In this document: in pieces, positions 1-5,518 of the stretch
Numbering within the stretch: position 1 is the stretch's first letter
Layout: each line of letters opens with the position of its first letter
Assembly: GCA_023435435.1 (NCBI GenBank)
Contig: JAEYRW010000064.1
Location: forward strand, 1-10,734
Reading direction: 5' to 3'
Length of the DNA stretch: 10,734 nucleotides
Origin: Bacillota bacterium
GTDB taxonomy: Bacteria; Bacillota; Clostridia; Christensenellales; Aristaeellaceae
Program-made: the position numbers and the translations under genes
Notes under the pieces: generated by a model
Databases searched by the model: none
Seen by the model: the letters and a program-made list of their open reading frames with translations, nothing else
What the model was told of the DNA's origin: nothing

Positions 1-70
1 TCCCACAGGAACAATCGTAACCGCCCTTTTTCGTCAGCTCATCAAAGGACATGTGCGCAAAATCAAGCAT
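1..70 (-). CDS. Partial N-terminus, probable iron-containing/glycerol-1-phosphate dehydrogenase
   Basis: Only the first 23 codons are inside the window; the rest lies beyond the left edge. The start is the ATG at 70-68, with a purine-rich AGAGGT ribosome site about 5 bases upstream. The visible peptide begins MLDFAHMSFDELTKKGG and continues YDCSCG. The short DCxCG motif after a brief helical lead is typical of AraM-like sn-glycerol-1-phosphate dehydrogenases and related iron alcohol dehydrogenases, which use NAD(P)H to reduce dihydroxyacetone phosphate or similar substrates. The NAD-binding and metal-binding regions are not visible, so the family call rests on this motif alone. The gene follows alaS on the same strand with a 111-base gap. 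It may read through from alaS or use the weak promoter proposed at 125-152. Existence as a gene is fairly sure; function is tentative. Confidence 0.55.
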   Translation of the reverse strand, partial: MLDFAHMSFDELTKKGGYDCSCG

Positions 71-124
71 TCCTACCTCTCAATCTCGGATCAGTCGGGG
101 ATGGCCTTCCGATCCGACGTACAA

Positions 125-152
125 AACATATCTCTCAAGCCTGGTTTCTCAA
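125..152 (-). promoter_or_regulatory. Possible promoter for the truncated left-edge gene
   Basis: On the minus strand TTGAGA (152-147) and TATGTT (130-125) are separated by 16 bases, about 55 bases upstream of the ATG at 70. The match to the sigma-A consensus is moderate. The 71-181 spacer also holds an 8-base inverted repeat (137-144 with 176-183, AAGCCTGG type) that overlaps the alaS stop codon. A second 7-base inverted repeat (TCGGATC type) lies near 87-118. Neither is followed by a T-run, so no convincing terminator separates the two genes. Confidence 0.3.
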
Positions 153-181
153 GGAATCCGGCCCTCGCCGCCCTCCCAGGC

Positions 182-2128
182 TTACTTCCCGATGACCGCC
201 TTGATCCTGCGCACGCCCGCGGAGGAGGACTCCTCCTTGAGGATTTTGAAGGACTTGAGCTCGCCGGTATTTCCGGCATGGGGGCCGCCGCAGATTTCCT
301 TGGAGAAGGGACCCATGGTATAGACCTTGACGCGCTCGCCGTACTTGGACTCGAACAGGCCGATGGCGCCGCCGTCCTTGGCCTGGGCAACGGTCATTTC
401 CTCGCAGACGATGGGCGCGGCGGCGGAAATATAGCCGTTGACGAGGGATTCCACTTCCGCGACCTCCTCGGGGGTCATCTTCCGGCCGAAGGAGAAGTCG
501 AAGCGCAGCCGCTCGGCGGTGATGTTGGAGCCCTTCTGGGCAACCTCGTCGCCCAGCACGTGGCGCAGCGCCGCGTGGAGAAGGTGCGTCGCGGTGTGGA
601 GACGGGTGGTTTCCTCGGAGTGATCCAGAAGCCCGCCCTTGAAGCGCTGCTCCGCGCCCGCCTGGGAGGTCGCCTGATGCTGCCGGAAGCGCTCGTCGAA
701 GCCCGCGAGATCGACCTTGAGGCCCTTTTCCGCGGCCATTTCGGAGGTGATCTCGATGGGGAAGCCGTAGGTATCGTAGAGCTTGAACGCGCTGCGCCCG
801 TCGATGGTGTCCAGGGCCGCAATGGCGGCGTCGAGCATCCCGGCGGTGGCGGCGCCGGTTTCGAGCGCCTCAATGATGGGCTGGTTTTCCGGCGTGGGCC
901 GAAGCTTCTTCGCCGCGTCGGGGGTCATGTCGGCCTTGACGGCCTCCAGCGCCGCGCGGGTTTTTTCCATGTTGGAAATGACCTTTTCAAACTCGCCCTC
1001 GCCCTTTTTGAGGGTCTTCTGGAACCTGTCCTCCTCGAGGCGCAGCTGTTCGATGATGTGGTCGCCGTTGCGCCTCAGCTCGGGATACGCGGCGCCGTAC
1101 TGGTCGACGATCACCGCCGCGATCTCGCAGGTGAAGCCCTCGGGCAGCCCCAGCTTGAGCCCGTGGCGCACCGCGCGGCGGATGAGCCTGCGCAGCACAT
1201 AGCCCTGATCCACGTTGGAGGGTGTCACGCCCCGGTCGTCGCCGATGATGAAGGTCGAGGTGCGCATGTGGTCGGCCACCACGCGGAACGATTTCGTGAA
1301 TTCGTCGTTCGCGGCGTACTTCTTGCCCGACAGCTCCTCGATTTTTTCGATGATGCGGGAAAAGACCGACGTGTCGTAAACGGATTTTACGCCCATGAGC
1401 ACGCAGAACGTGCGCTCGAGGCCCATGCCCGTGTCCACATTTTTCTGGGAAAGGGGGACAAACGTCCCGTCCGTCTGCTTGTCGTACTGCATGAACACGT
1501 CGTTCCAGATTTCGAGGTACCGCCCGCAGCTGCAAGCCGGGGAGCAGTCCGGGCCGCAAGGCTCCCTGTCCGTGATCATGAACATCTCGGAATCCGGACC
1601 GCAGGGACCGGTGAGCCCGGCGGGACCCCACCAGTTGTTCTCCTTGGGCAGGTAGAAAATCTTGTCCGGCTTCACGCCCGCCTGCTTCCAGTAGCCCGCC
1701 GCTTCCTCGTCGCGCGGGGCGTTTTCGTCACCCGCGAACACCGAGAAGGCCAGCCTCTCGGGATCGAGGCCCAGGTATTCCTGCGAAGTGAGAAATTCCC
1801 ACGACCAGGAAATGGCTTCCTTCTTGAAGTAATCGCCCAGGGACCAGTTGCCCAGCATCTCGAAAAACGTCAGGTGGCTCGGGTCGCCCACGTCGTCGAT
1901 GTCGCCCGTGCGGATGCACTTCTGAACGTCCGTGAGCCTGACGCCCATGGGATGCTTCTGCCCCTGCAGATACGGAACCAGCGGGTGCATGCCCGCCGTG
2001 GTGAACAGAACCGTCGGGTCGTTTTCCGGGATCAGGGACGCGCTGGGGATCAGCGCATGGCCCTTCGACTGGAAAAAGTTCAGAAACAGCGACCTCAAGT
2101 CGTCCGCCGTCTTGATGTTCGGATTCAC
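182..2128 (-). CDS. alaS: Alanine--tRNA ligase, short form without C-terminal C-Ala domain
   Basis: Class II aminoacyl-tRNA synthetase that charges tRNA-Ala in the cytoplasm. The N-terminal catalytic core is clear: a FLNFFQSKGH helix near residue 18, then LFTTAGMHPLVPYL, a TGDIDDVG segment, FEMLGNWSLGDYFK, TGPCGPDSE, a Cys-rich PCGPDC/CSCGRY segment, and DTGMGLERT. The editing domain that removes mischarged Ser or Gly is also present, with HTATH (H511, H515) and CGGPH (C613, H617) as zinc ligands. The protein stops at residue 648, soon after the editing domain. Usual bacterial AlaRS is about 870-880 residues, with a coiled coil and C-Ala domain after this point. No frameshifted continuation is visible in the 111 bases downstream. 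GTG at 2128 is preferred as start because GGAGGTG lies 6 bases upstream; a TTG five codons earlier (2143) overlaps that site. Expression is controlled by the T-box leader upstream. Confidence 0.95.
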   Translation of the reverse strand: MNPNIKTADDLRSLFLNFFQSKGHALIPSASLIPENDPTVLFTTAGMHPLVPYLQGQKHPMGVRLTDVQKCIRTGDIDDVGDPSHLTFFEMLGNWSLGDYFKKEAISWSWEFLTSQEYLGLDPERLAFSVFAGDENAPRDEEAAGYWKQAGVKPDKIFYLPKENNWWGPAGLTGPCGPDSEMFMITDREPCGPDCSPACSCGRYLEIWNDVFMQYDKQTDGTFVPLSQKNVDTGMGLERTFCVLMGVKSVYDTSVFSRIIEKIEELSGKKYAANDEFTKSFRVVADHMRTSTFIIGDDRGVTPSNVDQGYVLRRLIRRAVRHGLKLGLPEGFTCEIAAVIVDQYGAAYPELRRNGDHIIEQLRLEEDRFQKTLKKGEGEFEKVISNMEKTRAALEAVKADMTPDAAKKLRPTPENQPIIEALETGAATAGMLDAAIAALDTIDGRSAFKLYDTYGFPIEITSEMAAEKGLKVDLAGFDERFRQHQATSQAGAEQRFKGGLLDHSEETTRLHTATHLLHAALRHVLGDEVAQKGSNITAERLRFDFSFGRKMTPEEVAEVESLVNGYISAAAPIVCEEMTVAQAKDGGAIGLFESKYGERVKVYTMGPFSKEICGGPHAGNTGELKSFKILKEESSSAGVRRIKAVIGK

Positions 2129-2143
2129 AATTCGCACCTCCAA

Positions 2144-2375
2144 TAAAAATCGCGCCTCTTTCGTCTCTCAAGGACGAAAGGCGCGCTTCGCGGTACCACC
2201 CTGATTGGCCCCGTCAGGAGCCCTCTCACAGCCGTGTAACGCCGGCCGGTCCGCCGCGCCATTTCCTGCGCGGGGCACGGATTCCTCCGTGGGGGTGGCA
2301 GCCCGCCTTCGCGCCTCCGGCTTTCATCAAACGCCGTCTCTCTTTGCGCGCGCAACGCGGTCTCGCCCCGTTTGT
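2144..2375 (-). promoter_or_regulatory. T-box riboswitch leader of alaS
   Basis: The roughly 230-base leader between the alaS promoter and alaS carries the hallmark T-box AGGGTGGTACCGCG (minus strand, 2202-2189), directly followed by an intrinsic terminator. In this family uncharged tRNA pairs through its acceptor end with the T-box bulge, stabilises an antiterminator and lets transcription into the synthetase gene. The base after TGG is T, which suits the A discriminator of tRNA-Ala. Stem I features are visible: an AGAGAG bulge near 2342 and a GATGAAAGC apical loop just after it. A plausible Ala specifier GCC lies at 2299-2297, next to a CCCC run that can pair with GGGG near 2370. Class is near certain; the exact specifier is inferred from position and not folded by computation. 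Confidence 0.93.
2145..2186 (-). terminator. Intrinsic terminator of the alaS T-box leader
   Basis: On the minus strand CGCGCCTTTCGTC pairs with GACGAAAGAGGCGCG around a short loop, followed by ATTTTTA. The stem is interrupted by one or two unpaired bases. Its left arm follows directly on the T-box (2202-2189), as expected for a terminator that competes with the antiterminator. It ends only a few bases before the GGAGGTG ribosome site of alaS. Confidence 0.9.
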
Positions 2376-2380
2376 CCCTC

Positions 2381-2409
2381 ATTATAGCCCGCCCCGCGCG
2401 CCTTGTCAA
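2381..2409 (-). promoter_or_regulatory. Consensus sigma-A promoter of alaS
   Basis: A perfect TTGACA (minus strand, 2409-2404) and perfect TATAAT (2386-2381) are separated by exactly 17 bases. Transcription should start near 2375, giving the T-box leader. The strong core promoter fits a gene whose regulation is by leader attenuation and not by initiation. Confidence 0.92.
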
Positions 2410-2430
2410 CGAAGATTGGGTTACGGGGCA

Positions 2431-2490
2431 GGCAGGGGGCGCCGCCCCCCGCATCCCCGCGCAAGGGCTGACGCCCTTGAGAATCCCTTT
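2431..2490 (-). repeat. Two-hairpin GC-rich intergenic repeat, copy A
   Basis: Read on the minus strand: a GGGATTC lead, hairpin 1 with CAAGGGC/GCCCTTG arms (2479-2462), a GCGGGGATGC linker, then hairpin 2 with GGGGGC/GCCCCC arms (2449-2435). The same order occurs in copy B at 2630-2690 on the opposite strand, sharing CCCTTGCGCGGGG and GGGGGGC. It lies about 20 bases upstream of the alaS -35 box. It is non-coding and has no T-run, so it is best described as a dispersed palindromic repeat, not a terminator. Confidence 0.75.
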
Positions 2491-2629
2491 CTCCGTCGGA
2501 TCGGTCGGGGCCCAGCCCCAGCCGACCCGATTTTATGATCCGGAAATACGCCAAAACAAGTTCAGCGGCTCGGGGTTTCGGCCCCCAAGCCGCCGACGGA
2601 TAATGATTATTTTTTCCCACAATCAGTAT

Positions 2630-2690
2630 GGGGTTCGCAAGGAACATTGTCCCTTGCGCGGGGGTCCCGGGGGGCAGAGCCCCCGGACGT
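2630..2690 (+). repeat. Two-hairpin GC-rich intergenic repeat, copy B
   Basis: On the plus strand: a GGGGTTC lead, hairpin 1 CGCAAGG/CCTTGCG (2636-2658), a CGGGGGTCCC linker and hairpin 2 GGGGGC-AGA-GCCCCC (2670-2684). It aligns in order and spacing with copy A on the other strand, and its hairpin 2 matches copy C at the window end. It begins 18 bases beyond the stop of the foldase gene, so the second hairpin is placed where a terminator or 3' end stabiliser would be. There is no U-tract on the foldase strand. Confidence 0.75.
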
Positions 2691-2707
2691 TCCCCTCCCA
2701 CCGCCTC

Positions 2708-4093
2708 TTAGCGGAAGTTGTCCAGATAGTAGGTGACGTTGAGTTCTTCCATCCACGCCGCCAACTGGGCGTCGTAGGCGTCGGACTGCTTGGTTTCGAG
2801 GAGGGTCGCGCTGACCTGATCCTTGACGGTTTCAAAGTCCACCGCGCCGGGGGTGACATCGCCGAGGTAGCAGACGATGTAGATGCCGTTGGTTCCGCGC
2901 GCGGGCTCGGAGATTTCACCGACGTTGGCAATGGACATGGCCGCCTGGGTGAACGCGGAATCCCAATATTCGGAATTCGCGGAGACGACGTAGCCGGACG
3001 TCATGGTGGGATCGGAGGTCATGCCGGGATCTCCGCCGTAGATGGAGATAAGCTCGTCGATGCCGGTTCCGGCGTTGAAGAGATCAACGACTTCCTGGGC
3101 GGTGGGCATGAGCTCCTCGTAGAGCGCGTCGAGTTCGGCGTTGGCGGCGTCGATGTCCGCGTTGATGAGCTCGGCACTGCGGGGCTCCTCGGTGGCCTCG
3201 GCGGTGGCGTCAGCCTCGGCGGTGGCATCGGGCGCGGGCGTGGCGTCCAGGGCGGTGAGCTCGGCCTCAAGGGAGGAGAGGCGGGAGGTGATGTCGGAAT
3301 AGCGGCTGGCCTGATCGTCGGAGAAGACGAGGAGCACCTGCTTCACGGTCCGGTAGCCTTCGGGATTCCAGTAGATGTCCGTGCCGGAAGTGGCGGCGGA
3401 TTCATAGGCATAGGGCGAAGTCTCGTAATTGGCCTGATCCTCGGCCACGAGGGAGTCGTACTCGGCGGAGATTTCGTCGTCTGTGACAGTCACCGGATCC
3501 GCGACGTAGGCGTAGAGCTGTTCCTTGGCGTAGCTCTCCAGCTGATCCTGATAGAGGGTGTCGAGGGTCAGGCCGTAGCCCTCGAGATAGGTGCTGGTAT
3601 CGGCGATGATGTCTTCCTCGCTCTTGCCGTCGGCCTCAAAATTCGCGCGGTAGTAATCGATATACTCGTTGAAATCGTCGGTCGCGGCCTGGTGAAGTTC
3701 CGCGTCCTCGGTCTCGTCGGGGGTGGCGATGCCCAGCTCGTCGGCCTTGAATTTCACAACCGCGTCCTGGGCAAGGGAGGTCATGATGTCCTGCTTGACC
3801 TGATCCTCATAACCGTCCAGAGAATAGCCGTAGGACTCGTACATGTACTCGACGTAATCGTACCGCTCCATGGCCTCGTCCACGGTCACGTAGCCTCCGT
3901 CAAAGCTCACCACGTAATTCTGGGCGTCGAGCTGCTGTTGCAGATCCGCAACCTGCGCCTCGAGCTCGGCGATCTTCGCCTCGTATTCGGCGATCTTCGC
4001 CGCGTTGTCGTCTTCTGTCGTGGCGAACGCCCCGGTGGAAACCAGCGCGAGCGCGAGCACCAATAGCAGCGATGCGACCCTCTTATAATTCAT
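2708..4093 (-). CDS. Secreted SurA/PrsA-like foldase with split PpiC (parvulin) domain
   Basis: Predicted peptidyl-prolyl cis-trans isomerase and chaperone acting outside the membrane on exported proteins. Residues 1-24 form a signal peptide (KR, a long Leu/Ala/Val core, AFA cleavage) with no lipobox Cys, so it is secreted and not lipid-anchored as PrsA usually is. A coiled coil covers about 30-58, then a SurA-N-like helical region to about 240. PpiC features follow: YRTVKQVLLVF near 246, GIDELISIYGGDPGM near 340, and a late ISEPARGTNGIYIVCYLGD strand. Between the first PpiC strand and the rest is an insert of about 75 residues, with a heptad-like helix, an Ala/Glu/Thr/Pro-rich linker near 280-303 and another helix. 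The protein is strongly acidic. The start at 4093 has AGGAGGA 7 bases upstream; the longer in-frame extension to 4186 lacks this. Fold assignment is solid, but isomerase activity is unproven. Confidence 0.85.
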   Translation of the reverse strand: MNYKRVASLLLVLALALVSTGAFATTEDDNAAKIAEYEAKIAELEAQVADLQQQLDAQNYVVSFDGGYVTVDEAMERYDYVEYMYESYGYSLDGYEDQVKQDIMTSLAQDAVVKFKADELGIATPDETEDAELHQAATDDFNEYIDYYRANFEADGKSEEDIIADTSTYLEGYGLTLDTLYQDQLESYAKEQLYAYVADPVTVTDDEISAEYDSLVAEDQANYETSPYAYESAATSGTDIYWNPEGYRTVKQVLLVFSDDQASRYSDITSRLSSLEAELTALDATPAPDATAEADATAEATEEPRSAELINADIDAANAELDALYEELMPTAQEVVDLFNAGTGIDELISIYGGDPGMTSDPTMTSGYVVSANSEYWDSAFTQAAMSIANVGEISEPARGTNGIYIVCYLGDVTPGAVDFETVKDQVSATLLETKQSDAYDAQLAAWMEELNVTYYLDNFR

Positions 4094-4136
4094 CAATTCG
4101 TCCTCCTGTTTTGTCCGCATGTGCGGTTCATCTGCG

Positions 4137-4165
4137 ATTATAACATATGAAACGGACGCATACAA
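4137..4165 (-). promoter_or_regulatory. Promoter of the foldase gene
   Basis: On the minus strand a perfect TATAAT (4142-4137) is preceded by TG plus one base, an extended -10. A weak TTGTAT -35 (4165-4160) lies 17 bases upstream. Transcription would start about 36 bases before the ATG. It is divergent from the ttcA promoter, with the two -35 boxes about 55 bases apart, so a shared regulator in between is possible but no clear operator is visible. Confidence 0.7.
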
Positions 4166-4220
4166 GGCGCGCCACGGCATATGCAAAACATGTTAAAAAA
4201 ACGTTCACAGATCCACCGGC

Positions 4221-4249
4221 TTGACGGAAACCCATCGCACGGGTATGAT
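4221..4249 (+). promoter_or_regulatory. Promoter of the ttcA-like gene
   Basis: TTGACG (4221-4226) and TATGAT (4244-4249) are separated by 17 bases. Each differs from the sigma-A consensus at one position. The predicted start near 4256 leaves a very short leader before the GGAGGG ribosome site at 4267-4272. Confidence 0.75.
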
Positions 4250-4272
4250 GATAGGGATTAACATGCGGAGGG

Positions 4273-5043
4273 ATGGATTCATTGAAACTGGTTCTTGGCT
4301 GCATGCGCCGCGCCGATGAGGATTTCGGCATGATCGTGGAGGGCGACCACGTGGCGGTAGGCGTCTCCGGGGGAAAGGACAGTCTGGTTCTGCTGTACGG
4401 CCTCGCGCTCTACCGCCATTTCTGCAAACGCAGCTTCAAGCTGTCCGCCGTCACGCTGGGCATGGGCCTGGAAAAGGTGGACTTTTCGCCCGTCCGGGAA
4501 CTGTGCGATTCGCTTGCGGTTCCCTATTTTGTGAAGGAAACCGACATCGGCGACGTGATCTTCAACCAGCGCAAGGAAAAAAACCCCTGCGCGCTGTGCG
4601 CGAAGATGCGAAGGGGTGCGCTCACGGACTATTGCCTGGACATCGGCGCCAACAAGCTCGCCCTGGGCCACCACCGGGACGACGCCATCGAAACGCTCAT
4701 GCTCTCGCTTCTCTACGAAGGGCGGCTGCATACGTTTCACCCGGTGACTTTCCTTTCGCGGCAGAAAATCACCCAGATCCGGCCCATGGTCTATCTGCCC
4801 GAAAAGGATATCATCCACGCGGCGAAAAAGTTCAATCTGCCCGTCACAAAATCCCCCTGCCCCGCCAACGGAGACACCAAGCGCGCGGAGGTAAAAAAGC
4901 TCGTGGACGATTTGTGCAAGCGCTATCCCCGGGCGCGGGAATATATGCTGGGCGCCCTGCGCAACGCGGACCAATACGGACTCTGGGAAAAACCCATCGA
5001 GATTACGGGGAAGCCCGCGCGGCTCAGCCGGAAGGATGGATAG
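4273..5043 (+). CDS. TtcA-family PP-loop tRNA thiolation enzyme
   Basis: Cytoplasmic ATP-dependent enzyme of the TtcA/TilS PP-loop superfamily; TtcA inserts sulfur at cytidine 32 of tRNA using an iron-sulfur cluster. Visible motifs are the ATP-binding SGGKDS loop (residues 32-37), CALC (C106 and C109), GHHRDD (132-137) and a later single Cys in SPCPANGD (C196). The CxxC pair plus the late Cys are the expected three cluster ligands. E. coli TtcA has a second Cys in the late motif that is absent here. At 256 residues it is shorter than E. coli TtcA, as is common in clostridial homologues. The start is uncertain: ATG 4273 directly abuts GGAGGG, while TTG 4282 lies 9 bases after it and would align better with relatives. 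It overlaps the next gene by 8 bases. Whether the substrate is C32 or another tRNA position cannot be told from sequence. Confidence 0.88.
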   Translation: MDSLKLVLGCMRRADEDFGMIVEGDHVAVGVSGGKDSLVLLYGLALYRHFCKRSFKLSAVTLGMGLEKVDFSPVRELCDSLAVPYFVKETDIGDVIFNQRKEKNPCALCAKMRRGALTDYCLDIGANKLALGHHRDDAIETLMLSLLYEGRLHTFHPVTFLSRQKITQIRPMVYLPEKDIIHAAKKFNLPVTKSPCPANGDTKRAEVKKLVDDLCKRYPRAREYMLGALRNADQYGLWEKPIEITGKPARLSRKDG

Positions 5044-5446
5044 GCCCTATACCCTGGCGGACGTTTCGCAGATGACGCGCATCACGGAGCGCACCCTGCG
5101 CAAGTACGTCGCCTCCGGTGCGCTCGCGGGCGAAAAGACCGACGGCAAATGGCGTTTCACGCAGGAGGAGGTCGGCCGCTTTCTCAACCGCAGGGAGATC
5201 AGAAAACTCGCCGCCCAACACCGCCGCGCGCTGGCGGACGATTTTCTGAACAGCCCCGTCAAATCCGCGCCGGGCATGCTGTGTGTATTGGATATGCCGG
5301 GCGCGCCGGAAACATTCCTCGAAAAACTGCTCGCCGCCTGCGGGGACGTCGAGATGACGTATTCCTGGGACGCCGGGACGGACATGACCCGGGTCACGCT
5401 GGTGGGCCTGCCCGCGGCGGTGCGCAGGGTCCTCGGCGCGCTGTGA
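5036..5446 (+). CDS. MerR/excisionase-type helix-turn-helix protein
   Basis: Small (136 residues) likely DNA-binding regulator. Residues 5-52 form a winged HTH of the MerR/HTH_17 kind: YTLADVSQMTRITERTLRKY as the helix-turn-helix, then a GKWRFTQEEV wing. The rest has a connecting helix (LNRREIRKLAAQHRRAL) and a C-terminal alpha/beta segment from about residue 80 (GMLCVLDMPG and onward) that I do not recognise, perhaps for ligand binding or dimerisation. Its ATG lies inside the end of the ttcA-like gene, giving an 8-base ATG-to-TAG overlap. There is only a GGAAGG directly abutting the start, so translation is probably coupled to the upstream gene. The target DNA is unknown; autoregulation of the tRNA-modification operon is an inference only. 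Confidence 0.82.
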   Translation: MDRPYTLADVSQMTRITERTLRKYVASGALAGEKTDGKWRFTQEEVGRFLNRREIRKLAAQHRRALADDFLNSPVKSAPGMLCVLDMPGAPETFLEKLLAACGDVEMTYSWDAGTDMTRVTLVGLPAAVRRVLGAL

Positions 5447-5466
5447 AAATGGCCCCCGATTTCACG

Positions 5467-5496
5467 TTGAATCTGCCCCCCGGCCGATGGTATCAT
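5467..5496 (+). promoter_or_regulatory. Promoter of the metallopeptidase-like gene
   Basis: TTGAAT (5467-5472) and TATCAT (5491-5496) are separated by 18 bases, with TG plus one base before the -10 (extended -10). The -10 sits inside a perfect 6-base inverted repeat CCGATG-GTAT-CATCGG (5484-5499). That repeat could act as an operator or as part of the terminator hairpin described at 5476-5518. Confidence 0.6.
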
Positions 5497-5518
5497 CGGA
5501 TCAGGGGGTGATTTTTTT
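5476..5518 (+). terminator. Likely terminator of the ttcA-HTH operon, overlapping next gene's signals
   Basis: CCCCC (within 5476-5481) pairs with GGGGG (5504-5508), and CCGATG (5484-5489) with CATCGG (5494-5499), around a GTAT loop; a small asymmetric internal loop separates the two stems. TGA and seven T residues (5512-5518) follow and end exactly at the next ATG (5519). The right arm includes the AGGGGGTGA ribosome site (5503-5511) of that gene. The hairpin would therefore terminate upstream transcripts, or hide the ribosome site in read-through RNA. Confidence 0.65.

Larger units (their letters stand above)
2387..2707. other. Intergenic region between alaS promoter and foldase gene
   Basis: About 320 bases without a credible gene. 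It holds the alaS -35 region, repeat copies A (minus) and B (plus) facing each other, and an inner segment of about 140 bases. The inner segment has two further hairpins: one around 2498-2530 (GGGGC/GCCCC core with paired flanks, followed by ATTTTA) and one at 2565-2592 (GCGGCT/AGCCGC with a GGGG/CCCC core). A T6 run at 2610-2615 follows. The whole block of about 260 bases looks like a hairpin-rich unit with imperfect inverted ends. No ribosome site plus open frame is convincing here on either strand. Confidence 0.6.

Noticed and set aside
70..184. A broken C-Ala domain downstream of alaS caused by a frameshift
   Set aside because: Only 111 bases separate alaS from the next start. No frame there resembles C-Ala, and the in-frame continuation reaches another stop after about ten codons.
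53..2146. A 697-residue open frame on the plus strand opposite alaS
   Set aside because: It mirrors alaS in a GC-rich codon pattern, has no ribosome site, shows low-complexity His/Gly/Val/Arg composition and no domain. It is an antisense shadow.
2372..4066. A 564-residue open frame on the plus strand opposite the foldase gene
   Set aside because: It covers the hairpin-rich spacer and the complement of the foldase gene. Its Gly/Val/Asp-rich product is the expected reverse shadow, with no credible start signals.
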